Origin: Prevotella sp.
Lineage (GTDB): Bacteria; Bacteroidota; Bacteroidia; Bacteroidales; Bacteroidaceae
Reading direction: 5' to 3'
Assembly (NCBI GenBank): GCA_017548605.1
Contig: JAFYZT010000027.1
Location: 62,001-126,000, forward strand
DNA: 64,000 nucleotides
Positions within the stretch are counted from its first letter, which is position 1. Each line of letters opens with the position of its first letter. Made by a program: the position numbers and the translations under genes. Below the pieces are notes generated by a model, which was given only the letters and a program-made list of their open reading frames with translations, did no database searches and was not told the origin of the DNA. Positions 46,346-55,935 of the stretch are shown piece after piece.

Positions 46346-47689
46346 ATGAACAGGAAAAATATTTCTATGAAACTATTTGCATTGCTGTTATTCTTCCCCA
46401 TCAGCCTTTTTGCTCAGGAGACGGGCGGCTGGACGTTGGATGACTGCATCAGTTACGCTTTGGCCAACAACATCCAATTGAAGCGAAGCCACATTACACA
46501 ACTGAGTGCCCGTGAAGACATCTTGCAGTCGAAAGCTGCATTGCTGCCCTCGTTGAACGCTTCAACCAGCCAGAGTGTTACCTACCGGCCCTTCGTGGAG
46601 AGCGGTCAAAGCACTGTAGCCAACGGCTATGTGCAGAGCAGCATAGACAAGGTGTATTACAATGGCAGTTACGGTGTGAACGCCAACTGGACGGTGTGGG
46701 ACGGCATGCGCAGCAAGAACACCATCAAACTGAATGAGATGAGTGCTCGCATGGCGGAACTGGACTCCGCCGCTACGGCACAAAGCATACAGGAGCAGAT
46801 TACCCAACTGTATGTGCAGATACTCTACAGCAAGGAGAGCATCACGGTAAATGAACAGAGTCTGCGGGCCAGCAAGATGAATGAAGAACGTGGACAGACG
46901 ATGGTGCAAGTAGGCACGATGAGCAAGGCCGACCTGGCGCAACTTACTGCCCAGCGCGCCATGGATGAATACAACATCGTGGCTGCGGAAAGCGACGTGC
47001 GCAACTACCTCTTCCAGCTGAAACAGGTGTTGGAACTGAGCGACGGAACACCCTTCGACATCGCCTCGCCTAACATGGCTGACGAAGAGGCACTGCAGAC
47101 CATACCGGCACTGGCCGACGTGTATGCCAGCGCACTGGCTCACCGACCGGAGATAGAGAGTGCACGACTGGCCATCAGCAGCAGCGACCTCAGTCTCGAT
47201 ATAGCCCGTGCAGGGAGAAAACCTACCATCGGCTTACAGGGAAGCGTGGGAACGAACACCACCAGTATGTCGGACAACGCTTGGGGCACCCAACTGAAAA
47301 CCAACCTCGACGCCATGGTTGGCGCCACGTTGAGCATACCCATTTTTGACAACCGCCAAACGAAAACGGCCATCAACAAAGCCTTGTTACAACGTGAAAG
47401 CAGTCTCCTCGATTTACAAGACAAGGAGAAACAACTATATTCCACCATCGAAGGCTACTGGATTGGGGCCGTGAACAACCAGGCACGCTACAAGGCGGCA
47501 CGCACCGCCCTGCAAAGCGAACAAACCAGTTACGAACTGCTGAGCGAACAGTTCCGTCTGGGACTGAAAAACATCATCGAGTTGATGACAGGAAAGACCA
47601 ACCTTGTCACCGCTCAGATGAATGAACTCCAGAGCAAATACATGGCCATACTCAACATCTATATGCTGAGGTATTATCAGGGGTATTAA
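46346..47689 (+). CDS. TolC-family outer-membrane efflux protein
   Basis: Starting at ATG 46346 the product is 447 residues (ATG 46367, MKLFALLLFFPISLFAQ, is equally possible). A signal peptide is followed by two related outer-membrane-efflux-protein repeats: WTLDDCISYALANNIQLKRS early on and YASALAHRPEIESARLAISS in the second half, with long amphipathic helices (SIQEQITQLYVQILYSKESI; SEQFRLGLKNIIELMTGKTN). The longer reading from 46292 is rejected because it begins upstream of the promoter. First gene of TolC - membrane fusion protein - ABC ATPase - ABC permease - LytS/LytTR. It should form the outer-membrane duct of a MacAB-type tripartite exporter. Confidence 0.92.
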   Translation: MNRKNISMKLFALLLFFPISLFAQETGGWTLDDCISYALANNIQLKRSHITQLSAREDILQSKAALLPSLNASTSQSVTYRPFVESGQSTVANGYVQSSIDKVYYNGSYGVNANWTVWDGMRSKNTIKLNEMSARMAELDSAATAQSIQEQITQLYVQILYSKESITVNEQSLRASKMNEERGQTMVQVGTMSKADLAQLTAQRAMDEYNIVAAESDVRNYLFQLKQVLELSDGTPFDIASPNMADEEALQTIPALADVYASALAHRPEIESARLAISSSDLSLDIARAGRKPTIGLQGSVGTNTTSMSDNAWGTQLKTNLDAMVGATLSIPIFDNRQTKTAINKALLQRESSLLDLQDKEKQLYSTIEGYWIGAVNNQARYKAARTALQSEQTSYELLSEQFRLGLKNIIELMTGKTNLVTAQMNELQSKYMAILNIYMLRYYQGY

Positions 47690-47730
47690 GGGGCAAGGAG
47701 CAAGGAGCAAGAGGCAGGGAGCATGGAGCA

Positions 47731-47760
47731 AGATAACGAAATAACGTGATAACGAAAAAA
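47731..47760. repeat. GATAACG-type repeat spacer between tolC and the fusion-protein gene
   Basis: GATAACGAAATAACGTGATAACG fits the pattern of three spaced GATAACG/ATAACG units. Related spacers lie at 49731-49765 and, as a terminator, at 52798-52840. Confidence 0.7.
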
Positions 47761-47774
47761 ATCAAACTCAAAAT

Positions 47775-48950
47775 ATGAAAAAGAAATTTAGTAAGATTTG
47801 GATTTTCGTGGGACTTCTTTTGGTTGCCGGCATTGTATTATGGTTACTGAGCGGCAAGAAGAAAGAAGAGAAGGTGGAGTTCGTCACCGCCAAGGTAGAA
47901 CCCGCCAACATCCAAAACAGCGTCACCGCCACAGGCACGATAGAACCTGTAACGAGCGTCACCGTAGGTACACAGGTGTCGGGTATCGTGAGTAAACTCT
48001 ACGTTGATTACAACAGTGAGGTGAAGAAAGGCCAGGTGATAGCCGAGTTGGATAAAACAAACCTGACGAGTGAACTGAACACCGCCAAAGCCAACCTGTC
48101 GAGTGCGCAGAGCGCGTTGGACTACCAACAGGCCAACTACAACCGTTACCAGACCCTTTTCAAGAAAGGACTGATAGCCGCCACCGATTATGAGTCGGCC
48201 CGTTTGAGTTGGCAACAGGCGAAGGAACAGGTGTCCACTGCCCAGGAGCAAGTGCGCAGGGCTCAGACAAACCTCAGTTATGCCACCATCACATCGCCCA
48301 TCGACGGCATCGTCCTCTCGAAGTCGGTGGAAGAAGGCCAGACGGTAGCTGCCAGCTTCAACACCCCCGAGCTGTTCAAAATAGCCAAGGACTTGACCAA
48401 CATGCAGGTAGTGGCCAATGTTGACGAGGCCGACATCGGCAATGTGAAAGCCGGTGAGCGTGTCAGTTTCACTGTCGATGCCTTCCCCGAAGATGTGTTC
48501 GAGGGACATGTGACACAGGTGCGCCAGGAAGCCACGACGACCAACAATGTGGTGACCTACGAGGTGGTTATCAGCGCCCCCAATGGTGATATGAAACTGA
48601 AGCCTGGCCTGACCGCCTCCGTTACCATCTACACCGCCGAACGCCAAGGAGTGTTAAGTGTTCCCAGCAAAGCACTTAGGTTCACGCCTACGCAAGAGAC
48701 CGTCGGCGACAAGAAGATTGTTGACAGCAAAGGCAAGAACAAGGTGTGGACGCTCGAAGGCAACACGCTGACCGCTCACGATGTTCAAATAGGTATGAGC
48801 GATGGTACACACACCGAGATTTTGGGAGGTATCAGCCAGGGTAAAGATGTCATCACCGAATTGAAGGTGATAGGCGGTATGCCCGACATGGAAGGCAGTC
48901 AAGAGCGCAGTCTTTTCGGTCCTCCACGCAGAGAAAAAGAAAAGAAATAA
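47775..48950 (+). CDS. MacA-like periplasmic adaptor (membrane fusion protein)
   Basis: The 391-residue protein has an N-terminal membrane anchor (IWIFVGLLLVAGIVLWLLSG), a barrel-sandwich half-motif (VGTQVSGIVSKLYVDYNSEV, KKGQVIAELD), a helical hairpin (NLSSAQSALDYQQANYNRYQ to AQEQVRRAQTNLS) and the second half-motif (YATITSPIDGIVLSKSVEEG). A beta-barrel and a membrane-proximal domain follow (LKPGLTASVTIYTAERQGVL). This is the HlyD/MacA arrangement of tripartite ABC exporters. It is followed 2 bp later by the ABC ATPase. The C-terminal GPPRREKEKK tail is a charged extension. Confidence 0.93.
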   Translation: MKKKFSKIWIFVGLLLVAGIVLWLLSGKKKEEKVEFVTAKVEPANIQNSVTATGTIEPVTSVTVGTQVSGIVSKLYVDYNSEVKKGQVIAELDKTNLTSELNTAKANLSSAQSALDYQQANYNRYQTLFKKGLIAATDYESARLSWQQAKEQVSTAQEQVRRAQTNLSYATITSPIDGIVLSKSVEEGQTVAASFNTPELFKIAKDLTNMQVVANVDEADIGNVKAGERVSFTVDAFPEDVFEGHVTQVRQEATTTNNVVTYEVVISAPNGDMKLKPGLTASVTIYTAERQGVLSVPSKALRFTPTQETVGDKKIVDSKGKNKVWTLEGNTLTAHDVQIGMSDGTHTEILGGISQGKDVITELKVIGGMPDMEGSQERSLFGPPRREKEKK

Positions 48951-48952
48951 CC

Positions 48953-49711
48953 ATGGCGAACGAGAACAGAAAAGCGGTCATTGAGCTGCAAGATGTGCGT
49001 CGCAACTTCATCGTTGGTGAAGAGACGGTGCATGCCCTTCGTGGTGTTAGTTTCAAGATTTACGAGGGTGAGTTTGTGACCATCATGGGTAAGTCGGGCT
49101 CTGGCAAGTCAACACTGTTGAACCAGTTGGGATGCTTGGACACTCCGACGAGCGGTGAATATCTGCTTGACGGCATCAGCGTGCGTACGATGTCGAAGTC
49201 GCAACGTGCCGTGTTGCGCAATCGCAAGATAGGCTTCATTTTCCAGAACTATAACCTGTTGCCCAAAACCACGAGCGTGGAAAATGTGGAGCTGCCTTTG
49301 ATGTACAACAGCAGTATCAGGCCCAAAGAACGCCTCGAAAGAGCTATAAAAGCCTTGCAGGATGTGGGGCTGGGCGACCGTCTGTATCATAAGTCGAATC
49401 AGATGTCTGGTGGTCAGATGCAACGTGTGGCCATTGCCCGTGCCTTGGTGAACGACCCAGCCGTGATTTTGGCTGATGAGGCCACGGGTAACCTGGACAC
49501 ACGCACGAGTTTCGAGATTCTCGTGCTGTTCCAAAAACTGCACGCTGAGGGACGAACCATTATCTTCGTCACACATAACCCCGACATCGCCAACTATTCA
49601 AGTCGTAACATCATGCTTCGCGACGGTAAGGTAATCAGTGACACGACGAACGACCACATCCTCTCGGCCGCCGAAGGATTGGCTGCACTGCCAGTAAACA
49701 ACGATGAATGA
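48953..49711 (+). CDS. ABC transporter ATP-binding protein (MacB/LolD type)
   Basis: The 252-residue ATPase has Walker [11 protein letters not shown] (~45-54), Q-loop [10 protein letters not shown], signature [15 protein letters not shown], Walker [13 protein letters not shown] and the H-loop FVTHNPDIA. The family energises macrolide/peptide efflux or lipoprotein release. In MacB the ATPase and permease are fused; here they are separate genes, as is common in Bacteroidetes. The partners are the permease 91 bp downstream and the adaptor 2 bp upstream. Confidence 0.95.
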   Translation: MANENRKAVIELQDVRRNFIVGEETVHALRGVSFKIYEGEFVTIMGKSGSGKSTLLNQLGCLDTPTSGEYLLDGISVRTMSKSQRAVLRNRKIGFIFQNYNLLPKTTSVENVELPLMYNSSIRPKERLERAIKALQDVGLGDRLYHKSNQMSGGQMQRVAIARALVNDPAVILADEATGNLDTRTSFEILVLFQKLHAEGRTIIFVTHNPDIANYSSRNIMLRDGKVISDTTNDHILSAAEGLAALPVNNDE

Positions 49712-49730
49712 TTTGAAAAAATGAATTAAT

Positions 49731-49765
49731 CGTGATAACGATATTACGTGATAACGTTATACGAG
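49731..49765. repeat. GATAACG-type repeat spacer between the ABC ATPase and permease genes
   Basis: CGTGATAACGATATTACGTG followed by ATAACGTTATACG. Same repeat family as 47731-47760 and the terminator at 52798. Confidence 0.7.
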
Positions 49766-49802
49766 GACTTTATTACGACAACAATAACTCGACAAGAAAA
49801 CC

Positions 49803-51041
49803 ATGAATTGGGGTAATTTATTCAAGATAGCACTGCGGGCGATAGCCGCCAACAAAATGCGTTCGTTTCTGACCGCGTTAGGCATCATTATCGGCATAGC
49901 GTCGGTTATTACGATGTTGGCCGTCGGTCAAGGCACCAAACGGAGCATCCAAGCCAACATCTCTGAGATGGGTTCCAACATGATCATGATCAGTCCCGGT
50001 GCCGATATGCGTGGTGGTGTTCGTCAGGATGCCTCATCGATGGAAACGTTGAAGTTGGAAGACTTTGAGAGCATCAAAGAGAACTGTTCCTACGTGAAAG
50101 CCGTCAGTCCTTCGGTGACCAAAGGCGGCCAGTTCATTTATGGTAACAACAACGCCCCCTCATCGATGTATGGTGTGAACCAAGATTATTTGGAGATACG
50201 CCAGTTGACAGTGTCTGACGGCGAGATGTTCTCAGACGCTGACATCAAGTCGGCCGCCAAGGTGTGCATTCTTGGCCAGACCGTCGTTGACAACCTGTTT
50301 CCCGATGGTAGCGACCCCATTGGCAAGGTCATCCGTTTCAATGCCATCCCCTTCCGTGTGGTTGGTGTGTTGAAGAAGAAAGGATACAACTCGATGGGCA
50401 TGGACCAAGACGACTTGGTATTGGCGCCCTACACCACTGTGATGAAACGCATCTTGGCGCAGACTTATCTGGGCGGCATCCAATGTTCGGCTGTCACCGA
50501 GGGTGTGACGGACAAAGCCATCGAACAGATAACGGATCTTTTGCGCAGGAACCACAAGTTGAAAGATGCTGTAGATGACATGCCAGGTGATGAAGACGAT
50601 TTCAATATCCGTTCACAAGAAGAGTTGTCGAGTATGATGAACTCAACGACCGACATGCTCACTATCCTTTTAGGATGCGTGGCCGGCATCTCACTCATCG
50701 TGGGTGGTATCGGCATCATGAATATCATGTATGTGAGCGTCACGGAGCGCACACGTGAAATCGGTCTGCGCATGAGTGTCGGAGCCAGAGGTATAGACAT
50801 TCTGAACCAATTCCTTATCGAGGCCATACTATTGAGCGTCACTGGAGGTATCATCGGCGTATTGTTGGGAGTTGGTCTGTCGTATGCCATCAACACCTTC
50901 GCCCACTGGCCTACCTTCGTTCAACCATGGAGCATCGTGATGAGCTTCGCTGTATGTACACTCACCGGCATCTTCTTCGGATGGTATCCGGCAAAGAAAG
51001 CAGCACAACTCGACCCCATAGAAGCTATTCGTTATGAATAG
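49803..51041 (+). CDS. MacB-type ABC transporter permease
   Basis: The 412-residue protein has one N-terminal membrane helix (MRSFLTALGIIIGIASVITM), a large periplasmic MacB core domain (~45-270) and three C-terminal helices (LLGCVAGISLIVGGIGIMNI; FLIEAILLSVTGGIIGVLLG; VMSFAVCTLTGIFFGWYPAK). The GGIGIMNIMYVSVTERTREI and GLRMSVGAR segment is the FtsX/MacB family hallmark. It ends PAKKAAQLDPIEAIRYE, the typical MacB C-terminus, and overlaps the sensor kinase by 8 bp. Confidence 0.95.
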   Translation: MNWGNLFKIALRAIAANKMRSFLTALGIIIGIASVITMLAVGQGTKRSIQANISEMGSNMIMISPGADMRGGVRQDASSMETLKLEDFESIKENCSYVKAVSPSVTKGGQFIYGNNNAPSSMYGVNQDYLEIRQLTVSDGEMFSDADIKSAAKVCILGQTVVDNLFPDGSDPIGKVIRFNAIPFRVVGVLKKKGYNSMGMDQDDLVLAPYTTVMKRILAQTYLGGIQCSAVTEGVTDKAIEQITDLLRRNHKLKDAVDDMPGDEDDFNIRSQEELSSMMNSTTDMLTILLGCVAGISLIVGGIGIMNIMYVSVTERTREIGLRMSVGARGIDILNQFLIEAILLSVTGGIIGVLLGVGLSYAINTFAHWPTFVQPWSIVMSFAVCTLTGIFFGWYPAKKAAQLDPIEAIRYE

Positions 51042-52086
51042 GAATAAGACCGCAATATCTATCAATGTTCTCATCTGGGTGACCATTTTCCTGTCACCCA
51101 TACTCGTTTTGGGGTTGGACCAATCTTTATCGTGGCCTCGCTTTCTACGCGGTATAGGAATGCCTCTTGTTCTCTTGGTGGTCTATTATTTGAACTATTT
51201 GTGGTTGATTCCCAAATATTTCATACGTGGCAAACGGCGTTTTTTTGGACTATTCAATATTGCCTTGGTAATATCTCTGGCCGTCATCGTTCACTTTTGG
51301 TTCCAGTGGTTCAGTGCGAGGATGAATCTGTTGTCACAGGAAGAAAATGGCCTTGCCATGCAAGTCTTTCATATACTGTACTATATGTTCTGTTTGGGGG
51401 TTACGATAACCATCGCCACGAGCATTCGCATGTCCATTCAATGGGCAAAATCGGAGAAGGAGCGCGAAGAGGCATTGAATGCTTTGAAAGAGGCAGAATT
51501 GGAGAACCTGAGATACCAGATCAATCCCCATTTCATGCTCAACACACTGAACAACATCTACGCCCTCACTGCCTTTGACCAGCAGAAAGCACAGACAGCT
51601 ATCATGGAACTGAGCAAGATGATGCGCCACATTCTCTACGACAACAAAGAACCGTCCATCAGCCTGCGCAACGAGTTGGAATTTATCGACAACTACATCA
51701 ACCTCATGAAACTTCGTCTGAGCAGCGACGTGGAAATAGTGAAGGATTTCAACGTGCCGAAAAACTGTCAGGCTACCGTGGCTCCCCTCATCTTCATCTC
51801 GCTGATAGAAAATGCTTTCAAACATGGTATCAGCCCGACGAACAAGAGTTTCATCCACATCAACATTCAGGCCACCAACGAGAAGATTGTCTGTGAGATA
51901 AAGAACAGCAATTACCCTAAGACCGACAACGACCACAGCGGGCACGGTATCGGTCTGAAACAGGTTCAGCGACGCTTGGACCTCTCCTACCCCGGCCGTT
52001 ACTCATGGGAAAAAGAAATTGACGAAAAAACAAATATCTACAAATCTAAAATTACACTTTATGACACTCAACTGCATCATCATTGA
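51034..52086 (+). CDS. LytS/YehU-type sensor histidine kinase
   Basis: The 350-residue protein has four N-terminal membrane segments (residues ~8-130), a coiled linker (KSEKEREEALNALKEAELEN) and a His_kinase domain with the phospho-acceptor in LRYQINPHFMLNTLNNIYAL. The domain continues with FIDNYINLMKLRL, PLIFISLIENAFKHGISP (N-box) and the G-box GHGIGLKQVQRRLDL. It lacks a large sensor domain, suggesting that it monitors the membrane or the adjacent ABC transporter. It overlaps the permease (8 bp) and the response regulator (26 bp). Confidence 0.93.
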   Translation: MNRNKTAISINVLIWVTIFLSPILVLGLDQSLSWPRFLRGIGMPLVLLVVYYLNYLWLIPKYFIRGKRRFFGLFNIALVISLAVIVHFWFQWFSARMNLLSQEENGLAMQVFHILYYMFCLGVTITIATSIRMSIQWAKSEKEREEALNALKEAELENLRYQINPHFMLNTLNNIYALTAFDQQKAQTAIMELSKMMRHILYDNKEPSISLRNELEFIDNYINLMKLRLSSDVEIVKDFNVPKNCQATVAPLIFISLIENAFKHGISPTNKSFIHINIQATNEKIVCEIKNSNYPKTDNDHSGHGIGLKQVQRRLDLSYPGRYSWEKEIDEKTNIYKSKITLYDTQLHHH

Positions 52087-52771
52087 CGACGAGCCTTTGG
52101 CTGCCGAACTGTTGGCAAGCTATGCCAAACGCACCCCGTTTCTCAACTTGGTAGGCTACTACAACAGTGCTGTGAATGCCATCAAACCCATCCGTGAGAA
52201 TCAGGTGGACGTGATTTTCCTCGACATCCAGATGCCGGAACTGAGCGGTCTGGAATTTGCGAGCATCCTTCCCAAGACCACACGTATCGTGTTTACCACA
52301 GCCTTCAGCCAATATGCCATAGAAGGTTACAAGGTAAATGCCCTTGACTATCTGCTCAAGCCCATCAGCTATGACGATTTCCTGCGTTCGGCGAACAAGG
52401 CGTTGGACTGGTTTGCCAGCCAGATGAAACAGGAGACGTGGAACCAAGATCGTTTCATGTTCGTGAAGAGCGAATATAAATTAGTGCAAGTGCATTTCGA
52501 CGACATACTGTTCATCGAGGGACTGAAGGATTATGTGAAGATATACTTGGATCATAACAAGCAGCCCATTATGAGCCTGATGAACATGAAGAAAATCGAG
52601 GAAGCACTTCCCAAACCCGAATTCATGCGCACCCACCGTTCTTATATCGTCCACATGCCAAAGATACACATGGTGGACCGCTTCCGCATCGTTTTCGGCG
52701 ATATGTTCATCCCCATCAGCGAGAGCTACAAAGAAGAAGTGCAGCAATACCTGGACAGTCACACGTTCTGA
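52061..52771 (+). CDS. LytTR-family response regulator
   Basis: From ATG 52061 the product is 236 residues: a receiver domain with Asp9/Asp10 (IIIDDEPLAAELL), phospho-acceptor Asp55 (DVIFLDIQMPELSG), Lys in YLLKPISYDDF, and a LytTR DNA-binding domain (FVKSEYKLVQVHFDDILFIE, FMRTHRSYIVHMPKIHMVDR). The upstream in-frame ATG 52019 lies inside the kinase and is rejected because the receiver begins at the second Met. It probably controls the efflux operon that ends with it, although its binding site was not identified. A strong terminator follows. Confidence 0.93.
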   Translation: MTLNCIIIDDEPLAAELLASYAKRTPFLNLVGYYNSAVNAIKPIRENQVDVIFLDIQMPELSGLEFASILPKTTRIVFTTAFSQYAIEGYKVNALDYLLKPISYDDFLRSANKALDWFASQMKQETWNQDRFMFVKSEYKLVQVHFDDILFIEGLKDYVKIYLDHNKQPIMSLMNMKKIEEALPKPEFMRTHRSYIVHMPKIHMVDRFRIVFGDMFIPISESYKEEVQQYLDSHTF

Positions 52772-52797
52772 GCGTCTTTCACGCCATGACGAGAGTT

Positions 52798-52840
52798 TTC
52801 GTTATCACGTTATCACGAAATAACGTTATAACGAATTTTT
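52798..52840 (+). terminator. Rho-independent terminator of the efflux operon
   Basis: TTCGTTAT-c-ACGTTAT (52798-52813), 6-nt loop, ATAACGT-t-ATAACGAA (52820-52835), then TTTTT (52836-52840): a 15 bp stem with one mismatch followed by T5. It is built from the same GATAACG repeat seen in the operon spacers. Confidence 0.9.
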
Positions 52841-52849
52841 CGGATAAAG

Positions 52850-55800
52850 TCATTTCGTGATGATGCTCCTCAACTCGTCATAGTTCTTCACCACATCGTA
52901 GGTGACAGTGCTGTCTGAAATTGTGGCAAAGTGACGACGTGCACATTCGATCTTGATTTTCTCCGTGTCACGGTAGTCGTTAATTTCATCTTTGGCATAG
53001 CCCTTTGTTTCTGCCACGAAGTAGATGTGCTTGATGTCAGAGCCTTCGCGGAACACAATAGCCCAGTCGGGATTGTAATGACCTGCAGGGGTATTGATGT
53101 AGAAACCGCCAGGCAATTTCGTATAGACAGCCACCTCGTTTTGTGATTCGAGGTTCTTGGCAAAGTCCATCTCTATGCCTTGGGAGTCCACGACGACCAG
53201 ATCGTAGAGTGACTTTACTGATTCCATTGCATTGACTCCAAGTTTGCCTTTGAGTGCTGAGGCACTGAAGATGTCTGCATCAAACTTCTTCTCCAATTTG
53301 TGGTATGCCACATGTTCAATCACGGCGATGGCCTTACATTCATTGATGATGTTGCCAGCCTTGATGATGAACTCCTCAGGATTGGCTTTGAACTTTAAGA
53401 AAGTGCGAGGACTAATCTTTTGAAGGATGGTGACAATAGCCTTTCGAGTCAAGCCAGTATCTTCCACCAGCTTGCCGATAAGGTCGTATTTCACTTTATC
53501 ACCTACCAGTTCGTGAATGGTAGTAGTCTCGGCTCCTGTCTGTTTCATGGCTGTGCCAGCAGTCAGTTGTTCTCGGTTCTGTATTTTTTCCATCGTACCT
53601 GTCACCACTTGTATGTTGATGTTAGACACCTGCAAGTGGTTGTCAAGTTCAATGACAGCACGCTTAATAAGGTCATCCGTCTTGAAGTCAACGGTGTAGT
53701 ACGTTTTATGGTTGATCTTACTCCATAATGCTTGGAACTCCTTACGTTCAAACCTTTTGGAGTCAAACTTCGCCTCACGGGCATGTCTTGCGTCTTCAGG
53801 CTTAACAGAATCCGGATTGAATACAGCATCAAGACGATTCACGATATCCGTCTTGTATTCGTTGTATTCCTCTCCGAAGTCAAGCGTGCCTTGCTGCTTG
53901 TCATCGTGGTATTTCTGTGTAAGCTGTCCCTGACGATTTACATAGCCACTGCCCACCAGTGCGGAGAAGAGGAAGTTTGCGCCGAAATCGTCAATTTGCT
54001 GCTTTTCGCCACGAGCATTCGTGACAGTCATACCAGCGAACAGGCTTGGCTGCACCTTGATTGGGCGGTCGCCCACAGCATCGGCAATCTCCGTTTGCAG
54101 TTTTTGCGCAAAAGAGTTATAGGACTCACTGGCAATAACAGTCAGTTCGTTCACCTCAAACACTCTGCCATGCAGCACGTTCTCGTCCTGACGCTCACCT
54201 TGGTCATTCACACAAAGACGCATGCCACGACCCACCTCTTGACGCTTCTTTGTCTGATTGTCGCTATCCTTTAGCGTACAAATCTGGAAAACATTGGGGT
54301 TATCCCAACCCTCCTTCAGCGCAGAGTGAGAGAAGATGAAGCGTGTCGGCTCACTGAATGAAAGCAGACGTTCCTTATCCTTCATGATAAGATCATATGC
54401 GGAAGCATCATTACTGCTTTCATTGCGTAGTTCGGTAGCAGAAGGCTGGATAAACTTACCTCTCCTGTCACGCGAGAAGTAGCCATTGTGAACTTCCGAT
54501 GCGCTGAACTTTTTCAGGTATGCAACGTATTCGGGGTCATCAGCAAACTCCAGTTGCAGTTGTCCCACGATGTTGTTGTATTGTTCCTCGAAGATTTCTG
54601 CATAAGTGCCATTCCTTGTTGTCCCACCAGCTTCATATATGCGGTAGTTGTCCACATGGTCAATGAAGAATAGCGAAAGGCACTTGATACCCATCTTGAA
54701 TAATTTGCGTTCTTTTTCGATATGAGAGAGAATTGTTTCTCGTATCTGATGGCGGCGTACATAGATGTCGTTTACACGACCTACCATGTCACCTTCATTA
54801 AGAACTAAGCCATTCAGCAAACGGACGGTCCTGTTGAAGCCATCAATGCTTTCAATTCGATAGCTATTTGCGTATTCTTCCAAGCGGCCAGACTGCTGAT
54901 AGATGTCGAAGCCATCAGAAACAGTCTGAATCACCTGCTTCACAGAACTAGCCATTCTCTTATCGAAACCAATACGCGCCACGGGATTGCCTTTTGAAAG
55001 CTGAATGCTCTCCAGATAGACATATCCATTCGTAGCCGTTGTGCCTTGCTGATTGATGCCCTTCACAGAAATCTTCTTGACCAATTTCTTGTTGTAGGCA
55101 TCCATTGCATCAAGGCGATACACCATGTTCACAATGTCACCAGCTCTATGTGTAGCACTATAGAGAAGCGTGAACAATGGGTGGAACTCCTTCAGTCGGT
55201 TGCGTGTGGCATTATTCCTGTCTGCACCCAGCACTGACTGAGGCTCATCGATGATAAGAATAGGATTTGTGGCAGCAATCACATCGATAGGCTTGCGACT
55301 GCGGAAAGCATCCAACTTCATGTAGATGCGACGTGCATCCTCGCCACGAGCTGCAAAAGCCTGTGTATTGATAATCATGACATGCATATTGCTGTCACTG
55401 GCGAACTGGTCAATCTTTGTCAACTGCTTACTGTCATAGATGAACGACTGGATACGCTTACCATACTCAGCAGCGAAGTGTTCGCTCATTATCTCGAAGG
55501 AGCGGCAAACACCTTCACGGATAGCAATGCTCGGTACTACGATGATAAACTTACTCCAACCATAGAGTTTGTTCAACTCATACATCGTCTTTATGTAGGT
55601 GTAAGTTTTTCCCGTACCCGTTTCCATTTCGATAGTCAGGCGAAGGTCGTTGGTATCAATAGTTTCCGATGGTTTCAGCTGTGCCGGCATCTGTATCTGG
55701 CGTATCTGTTCCAGCAGCTGTTCTGCAGGAACGGTAATCGGCTGATTGCGGAAGCCCACCACATCGAACAAGTCCTGTGCGCCATCGGCACTACGTCCCA

Positions 55801-55921
55801 TATCGTGTGTAAACTCCAGCATTGCCTGATTACGCTGTCCGTGAAAAACATCCGTGACAGCCCTCGCTGCATCCGTCTGGAATTGCTGGTTCTTGAATTT
55901 TAATGTCAGTGTCTTTGTCAT
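52850..55921 (-). CDS. res: Type III restriction enzyme, Res subunit (helicase-nuclease)
   Basis: The 1023-residue protein has a superfamily 2 helicase core: Walker A EMETGTGKTYTYIKTMYEL (~98-116), the DEAD-box variant ILIIDEPQSVLGADR (~225-239), LLYSATHR, and motif VI region KKRQEVGRGMRLCVN. The C-terminal PD-(D/E)xK nuclease is HYNPDWAIVFREGSDIKHIY then FVAETKG (~935-965). With Mod it should cleave DNA 25-27 bp from inversely oriented unmethylated sites after ATP-driven communication. Full length for the family. It starts 14 bp after mod, is the last gene of the five-gene island, and converges on the efflux operon. Confidence 0.94.
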   Translation of the reverse strand: MTKTLTLKFKNQQFQTDAARAVTDVFHGQRNQAMLEFTHDMGRSADGAQDLFDVVGFRNQPITVPAEQLLEQIRQIQMPAQLKPSETIDTNDLRLTIEMETGTGKTYTYIKTMYELNKLYGWSKFIIVVPSIAIREGVCRSFEIMSEHFAAEYGKRIQSFIYDSKQLTKIDQFASDSNMHVMIINTQAFAARGEDARRIYMKLDAFRSRKPIDVIAATNPILIIDEPQSVLGADRNNATRNRLKEFHPLFTLLYSATHRAGDIVNMVYRLDAMDAYNKKLVKKISVKGINQQGTTATNGYVYLESIQLSKGNPVARIGFDKRMASSVKQVIQTVSDGFDIYQQSGRLEEYANSYRIESIDGFNRTVRLLNGLVLNEGDMVGRVNDIYVRRHQIRETILSHIEKERKLFKMGIKCLSLFFIDHVDNYRIYEAGGTTRNGTYAEIFEEQYNNIVGQLQLEFADDPEYVAYLKKFSASEVHNGYFSRDRRGKFIQPSATELRNESSNDASAYDLIMKDKERLLSFSEPTRFIFSHSALKEGWDNPNVFQICTLKDSDNQTKKRQEVGRGMRLCVNDQGERQDENVLHGRVFEVNELTVIASESYNSFAQKLQTEIADAVGDRPIKVQPSLFAGMTVTNARGEKQQIDDFGANFLFSALVGSGYVNRQGQLTQKYHDDKQQGTLDFGEEYNEYKTDIVNRLDAVFNPDSVKPEDARHAREAKFDSKRFERKEFQALWSKINHKTYYTVDFKTDDLIKRAVIELDNHLQVSNINIQVVTGTMEKIQNREQLTAGTAMKQTGAETTTIHELVGDKVKYDLIGKLVEDTGLTRKAIVTILQKISPRTFLKFKANPEEFIIKAGNIINECKAIAVIEHVAYHKLEKKFDADIFSASALKGKLGVNAMESVKSLYDLVVVDSQGIEMDFAKNLESQNEVAVYTKLPGGFYINTPAGHYNPDWAIVFREGSDIKHIYFVAETKGYAKDEINDYRDTEKIKIECARRHFATISDSTVTYDVVKNYDELRSIITK

Positions 55922-55935
55922 AATGAAATAAGGGA

